From contig NZ_FNYE01000003.1 in NCBI RefSeq assembly GCF_900108945.1, forward strand, positions 186,001 to 250,000: a stretch of 64,000 nt of DNA, written 5' to 3'. The stretch comes from Paraburkholderia diazotrophica. Its GTDB lineage: Bacteria > Pseudomonadota > Gammaproteobacteria > Burkholderiales > Burkholderiaceae. How positions within the stretch are numbered: the stretch's first letter is position 1; the number at the start of each line of letters is the position of its first letter. The notes beneath the pieces are model-generated. The model had not been told where the DNA came from and made no database searches. It saw nothing but the letters and a program-made list of their open reading frames with translations. This document shows, in pieces, positions 45,194 to 54,283 of the stretch. The position numbers were made by a program, and so were the translations under genes.

Positions 45194-46801
45194 TTACTGC
45201 TTCTTCACATGCAAATACGACACGAGGTCGTTGATCGGACCGACTTCGAGACCCGACACGCCCGGACGCATCGCCACCTGCGACACCTGCTGGAACATGA
45301 TGACGAACGGCGATTTCGTGAGCATTTCCTTCTGCATCGTTTGATAGAGCTGCGCGCGCTTCGTCGTCGACGATTCGGCGAGCGCCGCGTTGGTCTCTTT
45401 CGTCAGATCGGGAATGTCCCACGAATTGCGCCACGCGAGCATCTTGTACGAGGACTTGTCGGAGTTGTCCGGGTTCCACGCATAGCCTTGCGCGTTGCTG
45501 TGCGGGTCGATGTAATCCGCCGACCATTCGCCGATATAGATATCGTGCTGACGCGCGCGATACTTCGCGAGCGTCTGCTTGTTGTCGCCCGGAATGATCT
45601 CGACCTTGATGCCACCTTGCGCGAGATTCGCCTGCACCGCTTGCGCAATTTCGTTGTACGGGTAAGCGCTGCGCACATCCATTGTCACGTTGAAGCCGTT
45701 CGGCAAGCCTGCTTTCGCGAGCAGCGCCTTCGCTTTCGCGACGTCCTGATGGTACGGATTGGTATTCAACGCGCCGAGAAAACCTTCCGGCAGGAACGTC
45801 TGATGAACCTTGAATGTGCTCTTCGTCACGTTCTTCTGGATGCCGTCGTAGTCGATCAGCCACTTCATCGCTTCCTGCACTTCCGGCTTCGCGAGATTTG
45901 CGTTCTTCACGTTGAGGCCGAGATAGAGCAGCGTGGCTTGCGGCACCGACATCACCTGAACCTTGTTGGCCTTCGTGAGCGTGGCGAGATCATCGGGACT
46001 CAGATTACGCGCGACATCCGCGTCGCCGTTTTCAAGCAGCAGGCGCTGGCTCGACGCTTCGGGCACGTGGCGCATCACGATCCGCTTCATCGCGAGCGGC
46101 ACGCGGTAGCCGTCGTATTTCTGCAGGATGATGCTGTCGTTCGCCGTCCATTTGACGAGCTTGTACGCGCCGGAGCCCGCTTCGTTCGTGCGCAGCCATT
46201 CGTTGCCGAAGTCGTTGCCCTTCTGATGCGACATCAACAGCTTCTTGTCGACGACCGATGCGGGCCAGGCGCCGAGCACGTTCAGCACGAATGTGGGCGC
46301 GTATTTCTGGTCGGTCGTGATGCTGACCGTGGAGTCGTCGATCTTCTTGACGTTTTGCAGCGCGTTATCCTTCGTCAGGCCGATGCCTTGCAGCACGGCG
46401 GCCGCGCCCTTGTCGAGCAGCACGCAGCGCTGGATCGACCACGCGATGTCGTCGGCCGTCAGCGCGTTGCCCGAGTGGAATTTGAGGCCGGGGCGAATCT
46501 TGAACGTGAAGGTGAGTCCGTCGGGGCTGACCGTCCACGATTGTGCAACGTCGCCGTTGAATTTCGACGGGTCTTTCAGGTCGACGCGCACCAGACGGTC
46601 ATACGTGTTCGCGACGTATTCCTCGGGCACCAGCTCGTAGACTTCGCCCGGATCGAGCGTCGAGAATTCGTCGAGCGTGGTGGCGATCACCAGCATGTCT
46701 TTCGGTGTCGCCGCAAATGCGGTGCTTGTTGTCGTCATCGTAAGCGTCAGTGCGGATATGACCGCGACTGCCGCCAGCGCATTGCGCAAAACCAGATTCA
46801 T
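45194..46801 (-). CDS. Peptide-binding protein of the ABC transporter (SBP family 5)
   Basis: A 535-residue periplasmic binding protein: signal peptide ending near TAFAATPKD, then the family 5 fold (TFKIRPGLKFHSGNALTADD, and AMKWLIDYDGI). Length is normal for DppA/DdpA. It lies 57 bases downstream of the D-Ala-D-Ala dipeptidase gene, so the likely ligand is D-Ala-D-Ala or a related cell-wall dipeptide; the ligand itself cannot be read from the sequence. Confidence 0.9.
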   Translation of the reverse strand: MNLVLRNALAAVAVISALTLTMTTTSTAFAATPKDMLVIATTLDEFSTLDPGEVYELVPEEYVANTYDRLVRVDLKDPSKFNGDVAQSWTVSPDGLTFTFKIRPGLKFHSGNALTADDIAWSIQRCVLLDKGAAAVLQGIGLTKDNALQNVKKIDDSTVSITTDQKYAPTFVLNVLGAWPASVVDKKLLMSHQKGNDFGNEWLRTNEAGSGAYKLVKWTANDSIILQKYDGYRVPLAMKRIVMRHVPEASSQRLLLENGDADVARNLSPDDLATLTKANKVQVMSVPQATLLYLGLNVKNANLAKPEVQEAMKWLIDYDGIQKNVTKSTFKVHQTFLPEGFLGALNTNPYHQDVAKAKALLAKAGLPNGFNVTMDVRSAYPYNEIAQAVQANLAQGGIKVEIIPGDNKQTLAKYRARQHDIYIGEWSADYIDPHSNAQGYAWNPDNSDKSSYKMLAWRNSWDIPDLTKETNAALAESSTTKRAQLYQTMQKEMLTKSPFVIMFQQVSQVAMRPGVSGLEVGPINDLVSYLHVKKQ

Positions 46802-46858
46802 ACTCGCTCCGTATCGAGAGGAAAGTGCGGTGAGAAATCTGCAAATAGACCTTTGTGA

Positions 46859-47425
46859 TTACATTAATTTCAAAGGGCCGCTTTCGCTGTTGTCGATCAC
46901 GGGCAGCGCGCGCGAACCCGGCAATTCGTAGTGCCACCACTCGCTCGGGATATGCGTAAAGCCGGCTGCATGCATGATGCCGAGCAACAGCAGCCGATTG
47001 CGCTGCACGTGCTGCGGCAGGCCCTGATGGAAATGCTCGGACTCCTTGACCATCGCGTCGAAGCCCGTGCCCATATCGAGCGGCTCGCCGTTGCCGCCGA
47101 TCAAGGTCAGATCGAGCGCGGTGCCGCGGCTATGGTTCGAGCCGCGTCCAAGCTCGGCGATATAGGTCGGATCGGGAAGAAAGTCCCACAGTACCTGCTG
47201 CGCTTGCGGCGGACGATACGCATCGAAAATGCGCAGCTTCATGCCGATGCTCGCGGCAAGTTCGACGGCTTTGCGCAAGCCCGCTTCGGCAGGCGCGAGC
47301 AACAGGCAGTGCGCTTCCTTATAGATCGCCTTGCCGGTGAAATTGCGGTCGGTTGCATAGACGAGGTCGATGTCGACGCCGTGCGTTTCCTGAGTGATAT
47401 GAATCAGTTGAAGTTTGTCGGTCAT
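46859..47425 (-). CDS. ddpX: D-alanyl-D-alanine dipeptidase (VanX/DdpX type)
   Basis: A 188-residue zinc peptidase. The ligands H98 and D105 (SNHSRGTALD) and H165, the catalytic base E162 (SEWWHYE), and the transition-state arginine R71 (DAYRPP) match VanX. It cleaves D-Ala-D-Ala, here probably to use peptidoglycan turnover products rather than for vancomycin resistance, since no vanH or vanA gene is present. No signal peptide is visible, so it acts in the cytoplasm after uptake. ATG 47425 lies five bases after the RpiR stop. Confidence 0.9.
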   Translation of the reverse strand: MTDKLQLIHITQETHGVDIDLVYATDRNFTGKAIYKEAHCLLLAPAEAGLRKAVELAASIGMKLRIFDAYRPPQAQQVLWDFLPDPTYIAELGRGSNHSRGTALDLTLIGGNGEPLDMGTGFDAMVKESEHFHQGLPQHVQRNRLLLLGIMHAAGFTHIPSEWWHYELPGSRALPVIDNSESGPLKLM

Positions 47426-47430
47426 GAGAG

Positions 47431-48321
47431 TCAAAGGTCGAATTGATCGAGCTCGCGCTGCAACTCGCGGTTGCGCGCGACGCGTTCGTCGATGGCGGGA
47501 CCTAGCCGTTCGACGATCGACGTAATCAGCAGATTGAAGAGGCACGTGAGCGGCGCGAGCGAATCCCAGAACTGGCCGACATCCGTTTTCACCTGCAGCA
47601 GATCGCAAGCGAAGTCGCGGGCCCACGGACAATAGAGATCGGTGACGAGCGCAAATGGCAATTCGCGCCGCGCGGCCGCTTCGCAATAGCGGCGTGCGAT
47701 GCGCGAATACGCGCGCGTGTCGGTGACGATCAGATAAGGCGATGCGAACTCCGAATTCAGCGAATCGACATACGAGCCCGACATGCCGTCGGAATAGAAC
47801 ACGCGCGGCCGCAGATATTCGAGGTAGCTGTAGAACGCATTCGCGATGCCGCGCGTCGATTGAATGCCGAGAATAAAGACCGCATCGGCCGTGGCGACGC
47901 GCTGCGCAACACGCGCGAACGTTTCGCCTTGCGCAAGCTGGTACACGTAGCCGATGGCATCGACTTCGAGATCGAGCGAACGGGCGAGGGCGGTGTCGCG
48001 CGTCGCGTCGCCGTTGGTATGGGCGTTTGCGTTGTCGTGGTGGCGCTCGCTGCGCCATGCGTCGAGCCGGTCGGTGATGAACCAGGGCCGCGCTTGTGCG
48101 CCGCGCAATTCGCGCTTCAGGTCGTCCAGGTTGCGATAGCCGACGCTGCGCAGAAAGCGCCCGACCGAAATGCCGCTCGTGCCCGTCTGCTGCGCGATCT
48201 GGTCCGCCGTCTCCAGGCCGAGACGCTCCAGGTTCGCCAGCATATAACTCGCGATGCGCTTGGCCGTGGGCGTGAGCGTCGCGAAACTCGCTTCGACTGT
48301 GTGGGCGAACGCGGTGGACAT
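47431..48321 (-). CDS. MurR/RpiR regulator of the D-Ala-D-Ala operon
   Basis: A 296-residue RpiR protein: N-terminal helix-turn-helix (LETADQIAQQTGTSGISVGR) and a SIS domain (VFILGIQSTRGIANAFYSYL). It is the first gene of the operon with ddpX and the ABC transporter, so it probably controls that operon and itself. As MurR senses N-acetylmuramate-6-phosphate in E. coli, a cell-wall-derived effector is plausible, but this is inference. Confidence 0.88.
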   Translation of the reverse strand: MSTAFAHTVEASFATLTPTAKRIASYMLANLERLGLETADQIAQQTGTSGISVGRFLRSVGYRNLDDLKRELRGAQARPWFITDRLDAWRSERHHDNANAHTNGDATRDTALARSLDLEVDAIGYVYQLAQGETFARVAQRVATADAVFILGIQSTRGIANAFYSYLEYLRPRVFYSDGMSGSYVDSLNSEFASPYLIVTDTRAYSRIARRYCEAAARRELPFALVTDLYCPWARDFACDLLQVKTDVGQFWDSLAPLTCLFNLLITSIVERLGPAIDERVARNRELQRELDQFDL

Positions 48322-48786
48322 CGAGTCGTCTTCCGAGTCTTGTTCTGCGTTTTGTCGGTTAGTTATCTGTCACTGCTCGGCGATCTGGTATGTATATGAC
48401 AAGGACAATAAAGCGAGTGCTAACTTAAATTTTTAATCGGATTTAAGAAGTCAATAGAAAAAGCGTCTGCTGCACATTGAATGTCATTCTTCTGTCACGC
48501 GTCTTTCGTTGGTCGAATTGCACGTGCTGCACGCGGCGCGAGTAATGGTCGCCTCTTCTGCTCGCCAATTCGAATGGCGCTAAGATCATCGCCGCAGCAT
48601 TGGGTCGCGTGTGCCGGGCACCGCGCGATCTTCATCCCGACGTAACACCGACAGCATCGCATTGGCATGCCGTCCGGACTTCGCTTTTGCAAGCAGCGGC
48701 GCAGCGGCCCGCTGTCCATGTAGAACCCACCGTACGTTCCGGCAGAACATCCGCCGGACTTTCTTATAAGTGTTGGAGGGCTGAAC
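48322..48786. other. Intergenic region between the RpiR operon and katA
   Basis: 465 bases between diverging genes; AT-rich at 48400-48480. It contains the inverted repeat at 48424-48447. No gene seen. Confidence 0.5.
48424..48447. promoter_or_regulatory. AT-rich inverted repeat, candidate operator
   Basis: CTTAAAT-N10-ATTTAAG lies about 100 bases upstream of the RpiR gene in the RpiR-katA intergenic region. It could serve either gene; the RpiR operon is the likelier target by distance. Confidence 0.4.
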
Positions 48787-50250
48787 GTGAAGAAGCTGAC
48801 TACTGCCTTTGGCGCACCCGTAGTAGACAACCAGAACATTCAGACGGCGGGGCCGCGTGGCCCGGCGTTATTGCAGGACGTGTGGTTCCTCGAAAAGCTC
48901 GCGCACTTCGACCGCGAAGTGATTCCCGAGCGCCGGATGCATGCGAAAGGCTCGGGCGCATTCGGTACATTCACGGTCACGCACGACGTCACGAAGTACA
49001 CGCGGGCGAAAATCTTCTCGGAAGTCGGCAAGAAGACGGAACTGTTCGTGCGCTTTTCGACGGTCGCGGGCGAGCGCGGCGCCGCCGATGCCGAGCGCGA
49101 CATTCGCGGCTTCGCGATCAAGTTCTATACGGAAGAAGGCAACTGGGATCTCGTCGGCAACAATACGCCTGTGTTCTTTTTGCGCGATCCGCTGAAATTC
49201 CCCGACCTGAATCACGCGGTCAAGCGAGATCCGCGCACGGGCTTGCGCAGCGCGGAAAACAACTGGGACTTCTGGACGCAACTGCCCGAAGCACTGCATC
49301 AGGTGACGATCGTGATGAGCGATCGCGGCATTCCGAAGTCGTTCCGTCATATGCATGGCTTCGGCAGCCACACGTTCAGCTTCATCAATGCCGCGAAAGA
49401 GCGCTACTGGGTGAAGTTCCATTTCCAGACGCAGCAGGGCATCGAGAATCTGACCGATGCGCAAGCGGCTGCGCTCGTCGGCGTCGATCGCGAAAGCTCG
49501 CATCGCGACCTGTATGAAGCGATCGAGCGCAAGGAATTCCCGAAGTGGAAGATGTTCGTGCAACTGATGCCGGAGAAGGACGCGTCGAAGTGCTCGTATA
49601 ACCCGTTCGATCTGACGAAGGTGTGGCCGAAGAAAGACTATCCGCTGATCGAAGTTGGCGTGATGGAATTGAATCGCAACGCGGAGAATCATTTCGCGGA
49701 TGTCGAGCAGTCCGCGTTCAATCCCGCCAACATCGTGCCGGGCATCAGCTTCTCACCCGACAAGATGCTGCAAGGCCGGCTCTTCTCATACGGCGACGCG
49801 CAGCGCTATCGCCTCGGCGTGAATCACAGCCTGATTCCCGTGAACGCGCCGAGGTGCCCAGTACACAGCTATCACCGCGACGGCTTCATGCGCGTGGACG
49901 GCAACATGGGCGGCGCGACGCCGTATAACCCGAACACGCGCGGCGAATGGCTCGACCAGCCGGATTTCAGCGAGCCGCCGTTGTCGATCGAAGGCGCCGC
50001 GGATCACTGGAATCATCGCGCCGACGAAGACTACTATTCGCAACCGGGCGCGCTGTTCCGGCTGATGACGGCCGAGCAGAAGCAGGCGCTGTTCGACAAT
50101 ACGGCTCGCTCGCTCGCGGGTGTGTCGGATCCGATCCAGAAGCTGCACATCGAGCATTGCACGAAGGCCGATCCCGCTTATGGGCAAGGCGTTGCGGCGG
50201 CGCTGGAGTCGGCGAAGAAGAGCAGCGCTACGCCGAATCGCGCGCTGTGA
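48787..50250 (+). CDS. katA: Catalase (small-subunit, clade 3)
   Basis: A 487-residue haem catalase. The catalytic His lies in [12 protein letters not shown], the Asn in [12 protein letters not shown], and the haem-ligand Tyr in [14 protein letters not shown]. It starts at GTG 48787 with GGAGG ten bases upstream. It disproportionates H2O2 in the cytoplasm. No OxyR gene or obvious OxyR site is adjacent. No signal peptide. Confidence 0.95.
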   Translation: MKKLTTAFGAPVVDNQNIQTAGPRGPALLQDVWFLEKLAHFDREVIPERRMHAKGSGAFGTFTVTHDVTKYTRAKIFSEVGKKTELFVRFSTVAGERGAADAERDIRGFAIKFYTEEGNWDLVGNNTPVFFLRDPLKFPDLNHAVKRDPRTGLRSAENNWDFWTQLPEALHQVTIVMSDRGIPKSFRHMHGFGSHTFSFINAAKERYWVKFHFQTQQGIENLTDAQAAALVGVDRESSHRDLYEAIERKEFPKWKMFVQLMPEKDASKCSYNPFDLTKVWPKKDYPLIEVGVMELNRNAENHFADVEQSAFNPANIVPGISFSPDKMLQGRLFSYGDAQRYRLGVNHSLIPVNAPRCPVHSYHRDGFMRVDGNMGGATPYNPNTRGEWLDQPDFSEPPLSIEGAADHWNHRADEDYYSQPGALFRLMTAEQKQALFDNTARSLAGVSDPIQKLHIEHCTKADPAYGQGVAAALESAKKSSATPNRAL

Positions 50251-50400
50251 GTTGCTGCGAAATGAGCACCGCGCATCGCACGTGACGTAATGGCGATGCA
50301 AAAAAGCGCTTAGCCTTGGCGTTCTCCGAAGGTCGGCTGCAAGCCCGATCTTCGGGGCCGCCGCGCTAAAGAGCCTAAAGAGCCGACGCGCGCGCCCGAA

Positions 50401-50889
50401 TCAACCAGGCGACGCGACGAAAATGCGCGCGATCTCTTCGAGCCCTCGCCGGTCGTCATCGTCGAAGCGCGCGAGCACGGGGCTGTCGATATCCAGCACG
50501 CCGACCAGTTCCCCATTCGCCTTTTGCAGCGGAATCACGATCTCCGAACGCGAGGCCGAGTCGCAAGCGATATGTCCAGGGAACGCGTCGACATCCGGCA
50601 CGACTTGCGTTTGTCGCGTCTGCGCCGCGTGGCCGCATACGCCGCGGCCCATCGGAATGCGCACGCAGGCAGGCTTGCCCTGAAACGGGCCGACCACGAG
50701 TTCACCGTCGATGGCGAAATAGAAACCCGCCCAGTTCAGTTGCGGCAGGCTGTAAAAAATCAGCGCTGACAGATTCGCCGCATTGGCGATCTGATTCGAT
50801 TCGCCCTCAACGAGCGAGCGCGCCTGCGAGGCCAGTTCACGATAGAACTCGGCCTTCGGCAGCGCGGTATTGATGGTGGCTTCGAACAT
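50401..50889 (-). CDS. msrC: Free methionine-(R)-sulfoxide reductase (GAF type)
   Basis: A 162-residue GAF-domain protein. Cysteines C75, C85 and C109 have the spacing of the catalytic C84, C94 and C118 of E. coli fRMsr, within ACVRIPMGRGVCGHAAQ and HIACDSASRSEIV. It reduces free methionine-R-sulfoxide using thioredoxin. ATG 50889 is chosen; a GTG three codons earlier (50898) is possible. It converges with katA, forming a small oxidative-stress pair without being co-transcribed. Confidence 0.9.
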   Translation of the reverse strand: MFEATINTALPKAEFYRELASQARSLVEGESNQIANAANLSALIFYSLPQLNWAGFYFAIDGELVVGPFQGKPACVRIPMGRGVCGHAAQTRQTQVVPDVDAFPGHIACDSASRSEIVIPLQKANGELVGVLDIDSPVLARFDDDDRRGLEEIARIFVASPG

Positions 50890-50960
50890 CGGATGCACTC
50901 ACGTCTGTTCATCGAAGCCGACATTCTCGCACCGATGGGCGCGACGCGACGGCAGGCGTA

Positions 50961-51615
50961 TCAGATGCCGATGAACTCCGCGAAATCGTCGAGCCGCGTG
51001 CGCTGCGCGCGCCACTGATTGATCGCGGCGTCCGTGTCTTCATAGCCGATCGCCATGCCGCTGAACAGCATGCGCTCGTCGGGCAAGTCGAGAAACGCGC
51101 CGATCGTCTTCGGATACATCGCCCAGCATTCCTGCGCACAACTGTGCAGCCCTTCCTCGCGCAACAGCAGCATGGCGGATTGCATGAACATGCCGAGATC
51201 GGCCCATTGCGGCGGACCCATGCGGCGATCGACGGTGCAGAAGAGCGCAAGCGGCGCGTCGAAGAACGCAAAATTGCGCGCGAACTGCGCGAGACGTTCA
51301 GGCCGGTTCTCGCGCGCGATGCCGATGCTGCGATACAGATCTTCGCCCACTTCAAAGCGCCGCTCGCGATACGGCGAATGAAGATTCGGCGGATAGACGT
51401 TGTATTCGGTTTCTTCGCCGCCCGGCGCATCCGCAATGCGTTCGCGCATGATGTGCTTGAGTCGCGCGAGCGCGTCGCCGCCTACGACATGGATATGCCA
51501 CGGCTGCAGATTGCCGCCCGAAGGCGAGCGCGCGGCGGATCACGTCGGGCGCGACGGGGTCGGGCAGAAACTGGCGCACCGATTTGCGGCTGGTGATTGC
51601 ATCACTGACGTTCAA
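50961..51615 (-). pseudogene. Nitroreductase with an 8-base frameshifting deletion
   Basis: An N-terminal piece from TTG 51615 (GGAG upstream) encodes NVSDAITSRKSVRQFLPDP and VIRRALA; a second reverse frame continues with SGGNLQPWHIHVVGGDA and runs to the stop at 50961 (GYEDTDAAINQWR). The join near 51522-51530 lacks the bases for about three residues. It fits loss of one copy of CGCTCGCC (8 bases) from a tandem pair, shifting the frame. If real, the FMN-binding N-terminus is separated and the gene is inactive. A base-calling collapse of the repeat would give the same picture. Confidence 0.7.
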
Positions 51616-51712
51616 GCTTTTTCTCCATGAGCCGTGGCCAACGACATAGGCCGATGATACAGGCGACGATCCGCGTGTCCTGCTAAAGCTTCTGAAAGGC
51701 AGTGCCGTTAAT

Positions 51713-51766
51713 GGGACCAAAAGACGGGACCAAAAGACCGGGACCAAAAGACCGGGACCAAAACCC
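51713..51766. repeat. 14-base tandem repeat, four copies
   Basis: GGGACCAAAAGACC repeated about four times (units at 51713, 51726, 51740 and 51754; the first is one base short and the last diverges). It lies between the nitroreductase remnant and the lipoprotein gene. It looks like a variable-number repeat. Confidence 0.85.
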
Positions 51767-51817
51767 AGCGACTAAAGCCACAACGACCACATACGCAAAC
51801 ACAACGGGGAGCCGCAT

Positions 51818-52447
51818 TTGAATTCGATCAAGCTGGCAACACATGTCGCCGCGATCACTGCACTGGCTGCGCTGGCCGGTTGCGTCACGAGCGAGCAGCA
51901 GATATCCGCCGCGCCTGCACGGCCGCGTCCTGCCGTCGTTGCGGTGCAGGCTCCGCCGCCTGCCGTCGTCGTGCGTGCGCCGGCGCCTGTTCCTGTTGGA
52001 CCGCCGGTGTACGTGTCCGCGCCCAGCGATGTCTATATCGCAGGCGTGATGGATCGCGACGTGGTGTTCGTCGGCGGCGACACGTATCTGTGGGTAGTGG
52101 GCCCGGATGGCCGGCGTCATCGGCATTTTTACGCGCACGGCGATCGCCGCGCCGAAGTGTTCCGCCGACGCGAACATCTGCGCGCGGAGATGGCGCATCG
52201 TGGTGGTCACGCGCCGAGCCACGCGGTCGTCGCGCATCGCGACACGCATGCACCGCATCGGCCCGAACGCCGCGAAGGCGCGCCGGCGCGGCATGGATCG
52301 GCAGAGCATCATCGTCCGCAGCCAGAAGCGGCGCGCGTGGCCGAGCATCACGGCAACGATCGCGGACGGCAGCACGGCCACACCCGGCCGCCGCGCGTCG
52401 ACGAGGCCCAGCAGCAGGCGCCGCATCGGCAGGGACAGGCGGGCTAA
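51818..52447 (+). CDS. Histidine/proline-rich lipoprotein, function unknown
   Basis: A 209-residue protein starting at TTG 51818 with GGGGAG seven bases upstream. A signal peptide ends in the lipobox LAGC, so the protein is membrane-anchored. A Pro/Val/Ala-rich linker, then a short structured part (DVYIAGVMDRDVVFVGGDTY), then a tail of about 100 residues rich in His, Arg and Pro, possibly metal- or surface-binding. I do not know its function. An 11-base duplication (GTCAACTGAGC, twice) follows the stop at 52450-52471. Confidence 0.65.
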   Translation: MNSIKLATHVAAITALAALAGCVTSEQQISAAPARPRPAVVAVQAPPPAVVVRAPAPVPVGPPVYVSAPSDVYIAGVMDRDVVFVGGDTYLWVVGPDGRRHRHFYAHGDRRAEVFRRREHLRAEMAHRGGHAPSHAVVAHRDTHAPHRPERREGAPARHGSAEHHRPQPEAARVAEHHGNDRGRQHGHTRPPRVDEAQQQAPHRQGQAG

Positions 52448-52509
52448 AGGTCAACTGAGCGTCAACTGAGCGTCACGGCGCGCCGCTGCGCCGTTCACGA
52501 TGGCTCCGA

Positions 52510-53268
52510 TCACTTTCCCGAACCGTACGCGCGCACGAAGAACGCAATCGTGATGCACGCCGTCAGCGTCAGCGTGCCGTAGCGGATCACGCGCGCTGGC
52601 GTGCGCCGTCCGACGTGCGCGCCGCCGTATCCGCCGAACGTCGCGCCGATCAGCATCACGAGCGTCTCGGGCCAATGCACCGCATGCGCGACGATGAACG
52701 CGAGGACGGCCATCGTGTTCGCCGCGCTCACGAGCAGCGTGCGCGGCGCATTCAGCAGCTTCAGTTCGCGGCTGTCGAGCAGGCCCCATGCGGCCATCAT
52801 CATGATGCCGACCGCGCCGCCGAAATATCCGCCATACACGCCGAGCACGAACTGGATGACGAGCACGGCCGCTCGCCCGATGTGCCAGCGCTCGCGCATC
52901 CATTCACCGAAGCGCCGGCCAAATGCGAGCGCGAGCGTCGCAAACAGCAGCAGCCACGGCACGACGAAATCGAACGTTTTTGCAGGCGTGAGGAGCAACA
53001 GCAACGCGCCGCAAATGCCGCCAACGAGCGTCGTGACGATCATCGCGCGCAACGACACGGAGCCGATCGGCCCGAGTCCGTCGCGATACGCCCACGCGCT
53101 CGCGAGGCCGCCTGGATACAGCGCGACGGTGCTCGAAGCGTTCGCCTGAACCGAAGGCACGCCGGCTGCGATCAATGCGGGAAGCGTGACGAACGAGCCG
53201 CCGCCCGCCAGCGCGTTCATGCCGCCTGCGAGCAGTCCCGCGCCCGCTACGAGGAATAGACCGTTCAT
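52510..53268 (-). CDS. TauE/SafE family sulfite/organic anion exporter
   Basis: A 252-residue membrane protein with about eight helices in two related halves: GLLAGGMNALAGGGSFVTLP at the start and VYGGYFGGAVGIMMMA in the second half are the TauE motifs. ATG 53268 chosen; ATGs 9 and 12 bases earlier are equally possible. It probably exports sulfite, sulfoacetate or a similar anion. The divergent LysR gene at 53344 probably controls it. Confidence 0.88.
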   Translation of the reverse strand: MNGLFLVAGAGLLAGGMNALAGGGSFVTLPALIAAGVPSVQANASSTVALYPGGLASAWAYRDGLGPIGSVSLRAMIVTTLVGGICGALLLLLTPAKTFDFVVPWLLLFATLALAFGRRFGEWMRERWHIGRAAVLVIQFVLGVYGGYFGGAVGIMMMAAWGLLDSRELKLLNAPRTLLVSAANTMAVLAFIVAHAVHWPETLVMLIGATFGGYGGAHVGRRTPARVIRYGTLTLTACITIAFFVRAYGSGK

Positions 53269-53343
53269 GCGACGCATCATAGCCGCGGCGGCTTCGCGGA
53301 TACAATCGGGATTCTCCGATGCCAGTGTTCGCCCCAACCGAAG

Positions 53344-54246
53344 ATGACGACGTCGCGTTTTGACCTTACCGATCTGCGGCTATTCCTGATGGTCGTCGAG
53401 CACGGCAGCCTCACGCGCGGCGCGCAGGCGATGCATCTCGCGCTTGCGTCGGCGAGCGAGCGCATCTCGGGCATGGAGTCCGCGCTCGGCACGCCGTTGC
53501 TCGAACGCACGCGGCGCGGCGTGCGCGCGACGCCCGCAGGCGAGGCGCTCGTGCGTCACGCGCGGCTGATCGCCGGGCAGATCGAGCAGATGCGCGGCGA
53601 GCTGCGCAGCTATGCGACGGGCCTGAAGGGCCGCGTGCATCTGATGTCGAACACGGCGGCGCTCGCATCGTTTTTGCCCGAGCAGTTGTGCCGCTTCTTG
53701 AGCGCGCATCCCGATCTGTCCGTCGACATCGACGAACGGCCGAGCGCCGACATCGTGCGCGCCGTGGCGGAAGGGCGAGCCGACCTTGGCATCGTCGCGG
53801 ATATCGCCGATCTGGCCGCGCTGCAAACGCATCTGATCGCGGACGATCAACTGGTGGTCGCCGCGAGCCGCGCGCATCGCGTTGCCAACGACGCGCGGGT
53901 TGCGTTCGCCGATATCGTCGACGAGGCCTTTGTCGGCCTTTCCGATGCGGCGCTGGAGCGGCATCTCACGGAGCGCGCATCGCGGCTCGGGCGGCAGATG
54001 CAATACCGCGTGCGTCTGCGCAACGTCGCCGATCTGGGCCGGCTGATCGAAGCGGGCGTCGGCATCGCGATTCTGCCTGCTGCGTGCACACAGCCGCTGC
54101 GCGACGCGAATCTCGCGATCCTGCCGTTGTCCGAAGCCTGGACGTCGCGGCGTCTTCATCTGTGCGCACGGGACTTTGCGGCGCTCACGCCGCATGCGCA
54201 CGCACTCGCGCAACAGCTGATGACGCTCAAGGCAGTATCGCCATAA
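53344..54246 (+). CDS. LysR family regulator divergent from the TauE gene
   Basis: A 300-residue LysR protein: DLRLFLMVVEHGSLTRGAQA starts the winged helix, followed by a substrate-binding-like domain (GIVADIADLAALQTHLIADD). Its start is 75 bases from that of the TauE/SafE gene on the other strand, the usual layout for a LysR regulator and its target. The effector may be the exported anion (inference). Confidence 0.88.
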   Translation: MTTSRFDLTDLRLFLMVVEHGSLTRGAQAMHLALASASERISGMESALGTPLLERTRRGVRATPAGEALVRHARLIAGQIEQMRGELRSYATGLKGRVHLMSNTAALASFLPEQLCRFLSAHPDLSVDIDERPSADIVRAVAEGRADLGIVADIADLAALQTHLIADDQLVVAASRAHRVANDARVAFADIVDEAFVGLSDAALERHLTERASRLGRQMQYRVRLRNVADLGRLIEAGVGIAILPAACTQPLRDANLAILPLSEAWTSRRLHLCARDFAALTPHAHALAQQLMTLKAVSP

Positions 54247-54283
54247 ACGCAGCGTGCGTTAGCGCCGCGACACGTGCGCGCCG

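Noticed and set aside
46859..47425. Vancomycin-type resistance
   Set aside because: The VanX/DdpX gene stands with a dipeptide importer and RpiR regulator; no vanH or D-Ala-D-Lac ligase gene is present.
50310..50400. GC-rich hairpins between katA and msrC as terminators
   Set aside because: Stems are short and lack a T-tract in either direction.
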